Shown here: positions 1-8,227 of the stretch, one piece after another
Numbering within the stretch: the stretch's first letter is position 1
Layout of the letters: every line of letters starts with the position of its first letter
From: Tumebacillus_A lipolyticus
Lineage (GTDB): Bacteria > Bacillota > Bacilli > Tumebacillales > Tumebacillaceae
Length of the DNA: 64,000 nt
NCBI RefSeq assembly: GCF_042682745.1
Contig: NZ_JBHUIO010000008.1
Location: 270,977 to 334,976, forward strand
Direction of reading: 5' to 3'
Position numbers and translations under genes: made by a program
Notes under the pieces: generated by a model
What the model was told of the DNA's origin: nothing
Database searches by the model: none
What the model saw: only the letters and a program-made list of their open reading frames with translations

Positions 1-1
1 A

Positions 2-376
2 ACCGTCTACGCTGAGCTGCTCGGCGAGAAGATCACCAAGCACGATGCGAAGGTCTACCTGGTCAACACCGGCTGGACGGGTGGCGGCTACGGAGAAGGC
101 TCCCGCATGAAGCTGTCCTACACCCGCGCGATGGTCACCGCGGCGATCGAAGGACGCCTCGATACTGCCAACTACGAGATCGACCCGATCTTCGGACTTG
201 CGCTTCCGACCGAGGTGGACGGCGTTCCGGCCGAAGTCCTCAACCCGCGCAACACGTGGGAAAACAAAGAAGCGTATGACGTACAAGCGAAAGATCTCGC
301 TTCTCGCTTCATCAACAACTTCGAGAAGTTCGGAACCGTTTCTGACGAGATCAAATCGGCTGCACCGAAAGCGTAA
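2..376 (+). CDS. pckA: Phosphoenolpyruvate carboxykinase (ATP), C-terminal part
   Basis: Partial gene: the reading frame is open from base 2 and the 5' part lies outside the window. About 124 residues of the C-terminus are visible. The stretch NTGWTGGGYGEGSRMKL followed by YTRAMVTAAIEG is the conserved C-terminal segment of ATP-dependent PEP carboxykinase (oxaloacetate + ATP to PEP + CO2 + ADP), the first committed step of gluconeogenesis. A strong rho-independent terminator follows 12 bases after the stop. In Bacillus this gene is repressed by CcpN, whose gene is also in this window (40878-41528). Identification is confident; the catalytic P-loop region is not in view. Confidence 0.95.
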   Translation, partial: TVYAELLGEKITKHDAKVYLVNTGWTGGGYGEGSRMKLSYTRAMVTAAIEGRLDTANYEIDPIFGLALPTEVDGVPAEVLNPRNTWENKEAYDVQAKDLASRFINNFEKFGTVSDEIKSAAPKA

Positions 377-387
377 CAGCCGCTCTG

Positions 388-424
388 AAAACCCTGCGAT
401 CGATGCAGGGTTTTCTTTTTTTTC
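388..424 (+). terminator. Rho-independent terminator of pckA
   Basis: Perfect 10-bp stem AAAACCCTGC / GCAGGGTTTT around a 7-base loop, followed by a run of T interrupted by one C. Confidence 0.9.
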
Positions 425-430
425 TTCCGA

Positions 431-475
431 AAAAAACACGCCCACTTCCATCGGCTGATGGACTGGGCGTGTTTT
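431..475 (-). terminator. Rho-independent terminator of the HAD hydrolase gene
   Basis: Long stem AAAACACGCCCA / TGGGCGTGTTTT; on the minus strand it is followed by a T run. It lies 10 bases beyond the stop of the minus-strand gene and could also act on transcripts from the left. Confidence 0.85.
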
Positions 476-484
476 GATATCGTT

Positions 485-1165
485 TTATTCACACAGCGCG
501 AAAAAGCGCTCCTCATCGGTCAGATCCGCAAGCAACAGATCAGGCTTGGCAGCTTCTAGCATCTCGTAGGAGTTGCCGCCTGTTGCGACCGCGATCACTT
601 TCGCCCCGATCTTGCGCGCCGCTTCGATGTCGCGCACCGTGTCCCCGATGATGATGACCCGCTCGGGCGCAAAATCGACCGCGTAGTGTTTGCGGGCGCG
701 CTCCACACCGTCTTGCAACACCTGATAGCGCTCGACCAGTCCATAGCAGAACCCGCCGACCGGAAAATAGCTGTTCAGGTCGAAAAGGTCCAGTTTGATC
801 CGCGCACCAAGCTCCAGATTGCCCGTGCCCAGCGCGTTGTAGAGCGAGTCGGTTCGCCTGGCACGCTCCAGCATGTTGCGCACGTTCGGCATCAGGATCG
901 ACTGGCCATCGCCGACTTCCTCCTTGAGGTGCGCATAGTACAAGCTCAGATATTCCTCAAGGCGGGAACGATCCACACCTTGCTCGGCAAACACCTCGTG
1001 GATAAAATGCAAGTCGAGACCGCCCGCCATCTGAATGTGGTCAAACGCGTCTCTGCACCCCGCATCGCCCATCATCTGTTCAAACGCGCGGTTCATCGCC
1101 CTCCGCCCCGCCCCTTTGTTGCGAAGCAGCGTTCCGTCGATGTCCCACATCAACAATGTTTCCAT
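485..1165 (-). CDS. HAD-superfamily hydrolase (phosphoglycolate phosphatase-like)
   Basis: 226 residues. Motif I is DIDGT with the nucleophile at Asp8 and the acid/base at Asp10, motif II is the Thr in ALGTGN near residue 114, and motif IV is GDTVRDIEAA near residues 174-183 followed by GAKVIAVATGG, the usual ending of subfamily IA enzymes. The helical cap lies between residues about 15 and 85. This family hydrolyses small phosphomonoesters such as phosphoglycolate; the substrate cannot be read from the sequence. The ATG is preceded by GAGGAGAAC. It lies 10 bases downstream of the O-methyltransferase gene on the same strand, so the two are probably cotranscribed. Confidence 0.85.
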   Translation of the reverse strand: METLLMWDIDGTLLRNKGAGRRAMNRAFEQMMGDAGCRDAFDHIQMAGGLDLHFIHEVFAEQGVDRSRLEEYLSLYYAHLKEEVGDGQSILMPNVRNMLERARRTDSLYNALGTGNLELGARIKLDLFDLNSYFPVGGFCYGLVERYQVLQDGVERARKHYAVDFAPERVIIIGDTVRDIEAARKIGAKVIAVATGGNSYEMLEAAKPDLLLADLTDEERFFALCE

Positions 1166-1175
1166 CTAGTTCTCC

Positions 1176-1805
1176 TCACTTGACGCGCGAGACGGACAGC
1201 CCATCGCCGATCGGCAGCAGCATCGATTCGACGCGATCATCAGACGCGATCTTCTCGTTAAACGCCCGCAGCATCTGCGTGGACTCTTCCTGATTCTCCT
1301 GATCGTACACTCGACCGCCCCAGAGCACATTGTCCGCGAGGATCAATGCACCTGGGTTGGCCAGCTTTAGCGCCCATTCGAAATAGTTGACATAGTTTCC
1401 TTTATCCGCGTCGATGAAGAACAGGTCGAACTTCTCACCTTCCGCTTCCAGCTGTTGCAAGCTGACCAACGCCTCGCCGACTCGGTAGATCACTCGCCCG
1501 CCAAAGCCTGCGCCAATCAGATTCTGATGAGCCAACTGCGCATACTCCACTTCCAGTTCGAGCGATGTCAGCTTGCCATCCTCCGACATGCCGCGTGCCA
1601 GACAGATGCCGCTGTACCCGCCGAGCGCCCCGATCTCCAAGACCGATTGCGCACCTGACATCTTCACGAGCATCGTCAGGTAGGTGCCAACTTCTGGCGA
1701 CACGGAGATCGTCGGCATCTCGCGATCGATGATCGACTGCCGCACCGCTTGTAAAACCTCATCTTCCGCACCGAACAAACGCTGAATATACTCATTTGCT
1801 GACAT
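1176..1805 (-). CDS. Class I SAM-dependent O-methyltransferase (COMT/YrrM-like)
   Basis: 209 residues, the usual length of the family. The SAM-binding glycine-rich loop VLEIGALGGYSG is at residues 55-66, and FIDADKGNYVNYFEWAL near residue 130 carries the metal-binding Asp typical of catechol-type O-methyltransferases; ILADNVLWGGRV follows. Such proteins methylate hydroxyl groups of small aromatics; the Bacillus relative YrrM/TrmR instead methylates 5-hydroxyuridine in tRNA. The sequence does not decide between these. Located directly upstream of the HAD gene on the same strand with a 10-base gap. Confidence 0.85.
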   Translation of the reverse strand: MSANEYIQRLFGAEDEVLQAVRQSIIDREMPTISVSPEVGTYLTMLVKMSGAQSVLEIGALGGYSGICLARGMSEDGKLTSLELEVEYAQLAHQNLIGAGFGGRVIYRVGEALVSLQQLEAEGEKFDLFFIDADKGNYVNYFEWALKLANPGALILADNVLWGGRVYDQENQEESTQMLRAFNEKIASDDRVESMLLPIGDGLSVSRVK

Positions 1806-1940
1806 TCAAATCCCTCGCCTTCTTCAGGATCTGCAACTCTTGAATACTTCCTTTTCCTCATTCGTTTTCCTGCCCTGGCTGTACAAACTGTCGATGAGTA
1901 GCTCGGTGAGCAGATTTTTTCCTTGTGACAGCCATTTGGC

Positions 1941-3122
1941 TCAGATGATCCCTTTCGCCTGCTTCATCTTCTTCAGCTCCTGCAGCGAATAAAACGTACC
2001 GCGCCAGACGATACCACCCTGCCGCAGCGTCACATAGGTCGAGCGGACGATGATGTAGACGAACAGCAGCGCAGTGAGCGGAAGCGCCACCACCTCCACG
2101 CCCGAATACGGGCTCACAGTCGTCGTATAGCGCAGATAGACGGCGATCATCATCAATACCGAGAGCCCGTAGAGCAGGCCACTCCACCCGAGCATCATCC
2201 AGCCGAAGAACGGCAGGCAAAATGCCAACAGCTGTCCGAGCACCCCGACCACGACCAACAGCACCGAATAGTTCAGCCCGGCAAACGTGTTTTTCTCCAA
2301 CCCCTGAATCGCGTCCCGCAGCGTCGGATACCACTCGACGGTCAGCAGTCTCGTCCCGGTTGCCAAGCGCTGCCGCAGCCCGGCCTGCTTGATCATCGTG
2401 CCGAGCTGCAAGTCATCATCGGGGCGCATTTTCAGTGCCTCGTGCGTGCCGATCTGCTCATACGCTTGCCGCCTGAGCAGATTGAACGCTCCGATGCCAA
2501 ACCCAACCTTATTCTGTGTATCTATATTCGGCAACCACGGCCGAATCACCAAACAGAGCGAGAACAAAAAATAATGGACAAACGCCCGCAGCCAAAAGCT
2601 GTGCGCTTCCATCGTCGGGATCATCGTCACATGGTCGGCCTGCTCATGCAAGGCGAACTGCATCGCCGCTTGCAGCGAGTTGGGCGCGAAGCGCACATCC
2701 GCATCGGTGAACAGCAAATACTCGCCGCGCGCTTGCAGGTACCCTTGGTACAGCGCATGATTTTTGCCGAGCCATCCGGTCGGCAGCTCCTGAATCTGGA
2801 TCAGCTCAAACCGAAGATCCGGTCGCGCGGTTCTGGCTCGCTCCTTGACCCGTGCGATGATCTCGCCCGTTCGATCCTCCGAGCGGTCGTTGACGACGAT
2901 CAGCTCATAGTTTTGATAGTCCAATCGGAGCAGGCTGTCCAAAGTTCGCTCGATCGACGCCTCTTCATCCTTTCCGGCCACGATGATCGAAACGAGCGGT
3001 TGCTCCCCTTCGACCGTGCCGGAGATCAACTCTGGAATCATCCTCAGCCCGCGCAGGTTTGTCACGAACATCGCGACCCAATAGAGAAACACCAACACTG
3101 CGATTCCCTGTAATACAACCAT
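1941..3122 (-). CDS. Membrane-associated family 2 glycosyltransferase
   Basis: 393 residues from the chosen ATG at 3122, preceded by AAAGGGAAG; a longer in-frame extension to 3221 has no ribosome-binding site. An N-terminal membrane helix is followed by a GT-A domain starting with PLVSIIVAGKDEEASIERTL and containing the diphosphate/metal site LLFTDADVRF; a PDDDLQLG segment supplies the acceptor-site acidic residues. The C-terminal third has three to four membrane helices and ends in a basic tail. It resembles the enzymes that glycosylate carotenoids or hopanoid-type lipids at the membrane (CrtQ/HpnB-like), but the acceptor is unknown. No obvious pathway partner is adjacent. Confidence 0.8.
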   Translation of the reverse strand: MVVLQGIAVLVFLYWVAMFVTNLRGLRMIPELISGTVEGEQPLVSIIVAGKDEEASIERTLDSLLRLDYQNYELIVVNDRSEDRTGEIIARVKERARTARPDLRFELIQIQELPTGWLGKNHALYQGYLQARGEYLLFTDADVRFAPNSLQAAMQFALHEQADHVTMIPTMEAHSFWLRAFVHYFLFSLCLVIRPWLPNIDTQNKVGFGIGAFNLLRRQAYEQIGTHEALKMRPDDDLQLGTMIKQAGLRQRLATGTRLLTVEWYPTLRDAIQGLEKNTFAGLNYSVLLVVVGVLGQLLAFCLPFFGWMMLGWSGLLYGLSVLMMIAVYLRYTTTVSPYSGVEVVALPLTALLFVYIIVRSTYVTLRQGGIVWRGTFYSLQELKKMKQAKGII

Positions 3123-3394
3123 CTGACACTTCCCTTTCGTTTCCGCATGGTCGCCAAGATTTGCTATCAGTATAGCATGAATGGGAAACGGCTCGCTTTT
3201 TAGTGACGGATATCTGAGCACGGTGCATCTGATGTCGTTCGAGGAAAGCGGTCATGTTGGTTTTTTTGATCTTTTTGACTGGATGGATCGCATATCCATC
3301 AGTGTTGCGCATAAGTTTTGGTTTTGGTTGGAGAACGGAAGGAGCTTCCTCTCCAGTGCAGAGGATCATTTTCTCAAAAGGAGCTGGTGTTCAT

Positions 3395-3578
3395 ATGGTG
3401 ACTTTCGACTTTGTTTTTGGCGTGATCGCGTTTTTTTTGGTCGACTTTTTGCTGTCTTTGCTGGTCACTGGTCAATCAATCCACATCGTTGAGCAAGCTT
3501 CAGCAAAAGTCTGATCGATTATCAGATCGTCTGAAAGAGCTCGAAGCGAAAGTTGACGAGCTGTTGGCAAGGAAGTGA
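3395..3578 (+). pseudogene. Small membrane-anchored coiled-coil protein, frame-shifted
   Basis: The ATG at 3395 has an ideal AAAGGAG 11 bases upstream and starts a strongly hydrophobic segment (VTFDFVFGVIAFFLVDFLL). In this frame the product ends at 3514 with no recognisable tail. In the frame one base ahead, from about 3480 to the TGA at 3576-3578, the DNA reads SKLQQKSDRLSDRLKELEA and onward, an amphipathic coiled coil that is open on its 5' side only back to a stop at 3423. Joining the two by skipping one base in CAATCAATCC (about 3473-3481) gives a coherent protein of about 60 residues: one membrane helix plus a cytoplasmic coiled coil. So this is either a one-base frameshift, a sequencing error or a recoding site. 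Confidence 0.6.
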
Positions 3579-3593
3579 TTCCAACTTCCCACC

Positions 3594-4877
3594 TCACAGC
3601 ACGATCCCTTTTTGTACAAGCTTTTGCTTCATGAATTGTTGAAAGGTCGTGATCTGTTCGAACGCTTCTTTGTATTTCTCTTTGCTGATCATCTGCTTGC
3701 ACAGCTGATTGTTCACTTCTTCAAACTCTGCAACTCTGCCATGCTGCACAAAAATCTTGATCGCATTGCGCAGATGTTTCTCCGCTTTTTCGTCATCGCT
3801 GCGCTCCTGATAAACGTTGGCAAGAACGCGATGAACAGTGCCCATCGCTGGATGAAGATTTGGGAGAGATATCCTTGCACGCTCTGCGTATGCCCACGCT
3901 TCTTCAAGTTCACCATGTGCGGAAGAGATCATGGCGATGTCCGCATAGACAGCACCCGCTTTTTCTTTGTTTGACGTTGTTTCATATTGCGCAGCGATCT
4001 GTAACAAATCATCGACAGACTTCTTCCAGTTCTCCCGTTTACTCGTTAGCTTGACCAGACGGTGCTGCACATCCTGTTCCTGTTGGACGTTCGTAACTTC
4101 CTCGAAAATCAAAGCTGCTCGTCCTGCGTACTCTTCCGCTTTTTCCAGACACTGCGCTTTTTGATACGTTTCTGCTAGCTTTAGGTACGACAAACCGCGT
4201 TCTTCAATCTTCCCTCGACCCAACCCCAACGCTTCCTCATAGAACGTTGCCGCTTCTGCCACCTTGCCCATCTCTTCGTGAATGCTCCCCAAGAGAGTTA
4301 GCACTTTTGAGTGGAGGATTGGGTCGGGCTCCTTCACTTTTTCCAGCTCTTCGTAAGCTCGTTTGGCGTGGAACAACGCGAGAGCCGGCTCTTCCTTCTT
4401 TTGATAGGCCGTTCCCAAGAGATGAAGTGCGATTGTCAGCGTTTCATGATCTTGCTTCCGATTCGCCCACTCGTACACGCCCTTCAAAAGGGTGATCGCT
4501 GCTTCAGCATCCCCAAGCTCTACATGGCAGGTAGCAAGTTCAAGATGAATTTCACTGCTTTTCATCCGCGGATAGGCGCTGTCGATAAGTTCCTGTAGCA
4601 GCGGGATTGCAGTTCTGAATTCCTTTGCCCGAACCAACCCGATCGCCATTCGCAGTTGGCTTTTATACTCAAGATCAAGATTGACATCCGAGAGCAGTTG
4701 CTCGATCGGAACGGACAACCGACTGGCGATTGCGACCAGAATTTTGTGCGAGGGCTTGGCTCTGTCACTTTCGATCTGACTGATCATCGAGGGCGTACAG
4801 AGACCGCTTGCAAGATCAATTTGCGTAAGCCCTTTCGTTAAGCGCTGTTCTCGAATTCTTTGTCCAAGTGAAGACAA
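3594..4877 (-). CDS. RRNPP-type HTH + TPR regulator (NprR-like)
   Basis: 427 residues starting at a TTG with GGAGGTG seven bases upstream. Residues about 6-62 are an XRE helix-turn-helix (GQRIREQRLTKGLTQIDLA, then TPSMISQIESDRAKPSHKIL); the rest is a chain of TPR-like helical pairs. This build and length match NprR/PlcR-type receptors that bind short imported peptides and switch transcription of secreted-enzyme genes. No pro-peptide gene follows its stop codon; the nearest one is at 5098-5226, beyond its start. Ligand and targets are therefore unknown. It faces the frame-shifted small gene at 3395-3578. Confidence 0.8.
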   Translation of the reverse strand: MSSLGQRIREQRLTKGLTQIDLASGLCTPSMISQIESDRAKPSHKILVAIASRLSVPIEQLLSDVNLDLEYKSQLRMAIGLVRAKEFRTAIPLLQELIDSAYPRMKSSEIHLELATCHVELGDAEAAITLLKGVYEWANRKQDHETLTIALHLLGTAYQKKEEPALALFHAKRAYEELEKVKEPDPILHSKVLTLLGSIHEEMGKVAEAATFYEEALGLGRGKIEERGLSYLKLAETYQKAQCLEKAEEYAGRAALIFEEVTNVQQEQDVQHRLVKLTSKRENWKKSVDDLLQIAAQYETTSNKEKAGAVYADIAMISSAHGELEEAWAYAERARISLPNLHPAMGTVHRVLANVYQERSDDEKAEKHLRNAIKIFVQHGRVAEFEEVNNQLCKQMISKEKYKEAFEQITTFQQFMKQKLVQKGIVL

Positions 4878-5011
4878 ACTCCGACACCTCCATTAATACT
4901 CCCCTTATACCAACATGCTATCAGTTGTTTTAAATTACGCGATACATTTTTACCAAACACCGTGAGCAACTTATAAACCACGAAATTATCTGATAATTAT
5001 TGGGTTACAAA

Positions 5012-5038
5012 GAAAAACACCTCCAAGTATGGAGGTGC
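5012..5038 (-). terminator. Terminator after the pro-peptide gene
   Basis: Stem CACCTCC / GGAGGTG with a 6-base loop; on the minus strand it runs into TTTTTCTTTG. It closes the receptor/pro-peptide transcript before the next regulator begins. Confidence 0.8.
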
Positions 5039-5097
5039 ACGGAAGGAAAAGCTGTTGTGAAATCGGTTAAGAGGATAGATTTTACACAAAAATTCTG

Positions 5098-5226
5098 TTA
5101 TTTAAAGATCACAATTGATGCTGGTTCAGGATGAGATATTTCTGCGTTCTGGCTGACGTTTGTGTTTCCAAAAGCAATTATCGCCAGAGCAACAAGTAGT
5201 AAACCTGTCAGAAATCTTTTTTTCAT
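5098..5226 (-). CDS. Phr/AimP-like signalling pro-peptide
   Basis: 42 residues. It begins MKKRFLTGLLLVALAIIAFG, a classical export signal with a basic start and hydrophobic core, then a short polar stretch and a C-terminal end ...PEPASIVIFK. Its ATG overlaps the TGA of the upstream receptor gene by one base (TGATG), and the strong site GAGGAGGAC lies inside the 3' end of that gene, so translation is probably coupled. Size, signal peptide, tiny C-terminal cargo and position directly behind an HTH+TPR receptor are the hallmarks of RRNPP peptide cassettes (Phr, NprX, PapR, AimP). In those families the mature 5-8 residue peptide usually comes from the C-terminus; here a stretch within PASIVIFK is the best guess, by inference. 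Confidence 0.75.
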   Translation of the reverse strand: MKKRFLTGLLLVALAIIAFGNTNVSQNAEISHPEPASIVIFK

Positions 5227-6413
5227 CAGTAGTCCTCCTCTTCGTAGAACTCGGTCGGGGAACTCGCATAGGTTCTCCCCTTTTTATAATACTTCAACGC
5301 ATTTTCAGCGTCATCTCTCTTGGTGTAAAAATCCATCAAGCATTTACACGCCAACGAACGGACATTTAAACTCAATTCAGAATCATTGCTAATCCGATCC
5401 GCAAACGATGGATCATCTGTAAGAAGCGTTTTCATGATTTGCAACTTGCCCCAATAGTCAGGATATTCCCGAGATACAGACTCATATTTTTCCACAACTT
5501 TTAAGGCAGTATCGTACTCCTGTATTTTCACAAGCGACTTCACGTATTCCTTTACCACTACAACCAGAATGTCTTCATACTGAACAACTTTTTTAATCGC
5601 GTCAGACAATGATCTTGAAGAAGCGCTGTAGTTCCCCAATCGGTACTCAAAGTGCGCTACATTGATTAAAGCATGACCAATCTGTTTATCGTTCTCAGTC
5701 TGCTCGAAGTGTTCTAGCGCAAGATAAGAGTGCTTCCTAGCAGATTCACAATCGCCGCGCTCCATTTGCACTAACATTCGAGTATGTTGGGCTAAGCCCA
5801 ACTTATCATGATCTTCAGCAAACATTTCCTCAACAGCACAGAGAAAATCACCTATGTTGCTGTATTCTTTTCGAATGGCGTATGTCAACATCAAGTTTGC
5901 TGACACAACTTTCAGCAATCTCTTGTCATCAAATTCCTGATGAATTTTTTTGGCATATTCCAATGCTTTTAACCAAGTTGTATGCGCATCGTCGTATTGA
6001 CGTTGTAGATACATAACCCTTGCAAGATTGTGCAGCGCAAACCCACGTTCTGTCGACCCCACAGCCTTTTCGACTAGTTCGCTGGAAACCACAAGGGCTT
6101 GTTGCAACATGGTTTTTGTTCGCTCGTTTCCGTTCAGCAGACTGTCTAGTCCCATATGTTGCTTATAAGAATCCTCCTGTAAAATCCGTCCAGCTGTTAA
6201 CTTCAAGTCCTTCGCGATCTTTTCTAATTCAAACGTATATATCTCCCGCCTAGCCTTTAACATGTCTCTGAACGTCTGCTCACTGAATCCTATCCTCCTC
6301 GACATAGCCGCAGTCGAGTAATACCCACCTTTCTCCTTTTTGATCTCTTCGATCCTTCGTCCTAAAGGAATCTTGTCAACCACTGTATATTTTGATGCAA
6401 CAAGAGAACTCAT
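5226..6413 (-). CDS. RRNPP-type HTH + TPR peptide receptor (AimR/PrgX/NprR-like)
   Basis: 395 residues from the ATG at 6413, which has GGGGG seven bases upstream; a TTG seven codons earlier is less likely. Residues about 18-80 form a Cro/XRE-like helix-turn-helix (LGRRIEEIKKEKGGYYSTAA, then SRRIGFSEQTFRDMLKAR), and the remaining 300 residues are helical TPR-like repeats (for example FALHNLARVMYLQRQYDDAH and HALINVAHFEYRLGNYSASS). The stop codon overlaps the pro-peptide start. Length and order are close to AimR of phage arbitrium systems as well as to chromosomal NprR. Nothing phage-like is nearby, so a chromosomal quorum sensor is the simpler reading. The divergent secreted protease genes at 6865-8110 are plausible targets. 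Confidence 0.8.
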   Translation of the reverse strand: MSSLVASKYTVVDKIPLGRRIEEIKKEKGGYYSTAAMSRRIGFSEQTFRDMLKARREIYTFELEKIAKDLKLTAGRILQEDSYKQHMGLDSLLNGNERTKTMLQQALVVSSELVEKAVGSTERGFALHNLARVMYLQRQYDDAHTTWLKALEYAKKIHQEFDDKRLLKVVSANLMLTYAIRKEYSNIGDFLCAVEEMFAEDHDKLGLAQHTRMLVQMERGDCESARKHSYLALEHFEQTENDKQIGHALINVAHFEYRLGNYSASSRSLSDAIKKVVQYEDILVVVVKEYVKSLVKIQEYDTALKVVEKYESVSREYPDYWGKLQIMKTLLTDDPSFADRISNDSELSLNVRSLACKCLMDFYTKRDDAENALKYYKKGRTYASSPTEFYEEEDY

Positions 6414-6864
6414 GTGAATGCCCCCAATTATCAAAAATATATGCTCTCTATTTAGAATATTATCACAGTGTATCTTTATTAATTATATCAATGCGCATAC
6501 CACTTGTATACATTTCGCTGGAAATTTCTAAATGAAAGATGGGTTCCTCTTCACATCTATTTATTGCTTTTTTATTGTTTCTCTCAGATGCGCAATTGGT
6601 CGAAGGGAAGATGAGGATTTGAATTAATGAACGATGAACTTCTGCGAGCATGGAGGGGCTGTAAGGAAGGGATGGCAGCAATAGGGGGAAAGAGTGCCCA
6701 ACTTCAATTGTGACGAAAGGTGTATTAGGTGGATTCCATATAATGCAAAAACAAATACGTATAGTACAGCTATACAGAATTTTCGCTTCCATAAACTAGT
6801 AGACTATCTATTTTATATGTGATATTGTAAAACAAAAATTATAAATGAAAGGATTTGTTGATTG
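6414..6864. other. AT-rich divergent intergenic region
   Basis: About 450 bases between the divergent receptor gene and the metalloprotease gene. It is markedly AT-rich and must hold both promoters and probably the receptor operator. A minus-strand open frame at 6463-6792 has no ribosome-binding site and an unnatural composition, so no gene is called. I did not find a convincing operator palindrome. Confidence 0.5.
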
Positions 6865-7485
6865 ATGACAAGCAGACGCATGAAAAGTACAGTTGCTTTT
6901 GTGGTGGCGATTTCCTCTGTTGGAATTCTCGATGTTGCACATGCCACGTATTATGGTCGTGACGCTTTCTTCTCAGGAAATGGTTTACCTGACGCAGCTA
7001 TAGCAGCTTTGGTTTATTATGAAGACAGCAACGTATCCAATCTGGGATATTCTAACATTACGTTATCAGCTAGAACGGAGTTTGATAACGTAACAGATGC
7101 TGTGATCAATTTCCGAAGGGCAGCTTCGTCCGAAATAAATTCTGCAAAGTTGCGATTCTTTGCTGTTACTGGAGGTACGAAAGATTATTATTGGTTTGGT
7201 AAGACATTTAATTATGATATTAATGGGTATGAGCTGAGCGAGAGTGCTGCTGTAACTGCCGCTTGGAGCAAAGTGGACTTGAAGCTAAACGACGAAAAAA
7301 TGAATTTGTTTGGGTTTACACAAAATCAGCGTACTCGAATTGCTGTCCATGAATTAGGCCATGTGTTGAGCATGGTGCATCAGCCTTCTGGTTATAGCCA
7401 CCAATCATCTGTGATGCAAGAGAATCAAGTGGAATATTGGCACCTTTCCCCAGTAGACATTGCAAATCTTCAGTACATGTACTAG
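6865..7485 (+). CDS. Secreted matrixin-like zinc metalloprotease
   Basis: 206 residues from the ATG at 6865; a TTG immediately before it at 6862 is equally placed relative to AAAGGA at 6848-6853. The N-terminus has a signal peptide ending near VAHA-TYY. The zinc site HELGHVLSMVH (about residues 162-172) has the spacing of metzincins, although the family's usual Gly before the last three residues is Ser here, and SVMQ 12 residues later fits the Met-turn. This matches short secreted M10/M57-like peptidases. No pro-domain cysteine switch is seen. The stop is 14 bases before the next start, so the two genes are probably one operon. Its place beside a peptide quorum sensor suggests density-dependent secretion. 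Confidence 0.8.
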   Translation: MTSRRMKSTVAFVVAISSVGILDVAHATYYGRDAFFSGNGLPDAAIAALVYYEDSNVSNLGYSNITLSARTEFDNVTDAVINFRRAASSEINSAKLRFFAVTGGTKDYYWFGKTFNYDINGYELSESAAVTAAWSKVDLKLNDEKMNLFGFTQNQRTRIAVHELGHVLSMVHQPSGYSHQSSVMQENQVEYWHLSPVDIANLQYMY

Positions 7486-7501
7486 AGAGGAGGAAAATGG
7501 A

Positions 7502-8110
7502 ATGAAAAAAAGTCTTTTCTTGTTCGTAGCTGCTGTGATCTTAGCTGGTGGTTTTGGAGTGTATGCAATGATGAAAGAGGATAAGTATGCGAACATTGAG
7601 GTTGGAATTTCCAACGCATCATTCAACCATCATGCTACCGTCGAAGAGTTGGAAGAAGAATCTGAACTCGTAGTGGTGGGGAAATTTACAGGCAAGAGAG
7701 AGACATTAGAGATGTTCGATTCTCAAGGTATTTTTGTATCCAACCTCACCAAGTCAACTGTTAAGGTTGAAAAAGTGCTGAAAGGTGACGTTCAAATCAA
7801 GAAGAACATTTCCGTGTTTGAGGACTGCTACCTTGCAAATGACCGTTATATCGGAACTGAAGGCTATAAATGGATGAATGAGGATGGGAGATATTTGTTG
7901 TTTTTGATTCCTGGGTCATCCAAAGATTCTTACGTAATTGTTGGGATTTACGAAGGGAAGTTTGATTTGAATCTAAGTACCAGAGGAACCAAACACAAAA
8001 CCGCGAACGATGCTTTCCGTGATCCAGACGTTGAGTTCTTGAAAACCAATTTCGAACTCGAAGAATTCTACCAACTGAAGGAACAAGCACTCAAGAAGTA
8101 CAATTTGTAG
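7502..8110 (+). CDS. Membrane-anchored extracytoplasmic protein of unknown function
   Basis: 202 residues. The start ATG at 7502 follows AGAGGAGGAAAATGGA; a longer frame from 7460 overlaps the protease gene and lacks a site. An N-terminal hydrophobic stretch (KKSLFLFVAAVILAGGFGVY) is an uncleaved anchor or signal, then a mixed alpha/beta domain rich in charged residues (VEELEEESELVVVGKFTGK). No family recognised. Tight coupling to the protease gene suggests a partner role, for instance inhibitor, chaperone or immunity factor, but that is inference. A terminator follows 28 bases downstream. Confidence 0.7.
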   Translation: MKKSLFLFVAAVILAGGFGVYAMMKEDKYANIEVGISNASFNHHATVEELEEESELVVVGKFTGKRETLEMFDSQGIFVSNLTKSTVKVEKVLKGDVQIKKNISVFEDCYLANDRYIGTEGYKWMNEDGRYLLFLIPGSSKDSYVIVGIYEGKFDLNLSTRGTKHKTANDAFRDPDVEFLKTNFELEEFYQLKEQALKKYNL

Positions 8111-8138
8111 TCCATTCAGTTCACTAAAGAAAAAGAAG

Positions 8139-8179
8139 AGGGAGTTGACGAGAACATTTGTCAGCTTCCTTTATTTTTT
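8139..8179 (+). terminator. Terminator of the protease operon
   Basis: 11-bp stem AGGGAGTTGAC / GTCAGCTTCCT (two G-T pairs) with a 10-base loop, followed by TTATTTTTT. Confidence 0.85.
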
Positions 8180-8227
8180 GCGATCTGTGCAATAGACTTT
8201 CATAATCTTGCAGCTTTCAAGTTGCAT

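Noticed and set aside
5226..6413. Reading the receptor/pro-peptide pair as a phage arbitrium system
   Set aside because: Architecture fits AimR-AimP, but no integrase, repressor or structural phage gene is nearby, so a chromosomal quorum sensor is preferred.
6463..6792. 109-codon open frame on the minus strand
   Set aside because: No ribosome-binding site, unnatural amino-acid mix, and it fills the divergent promoter region.
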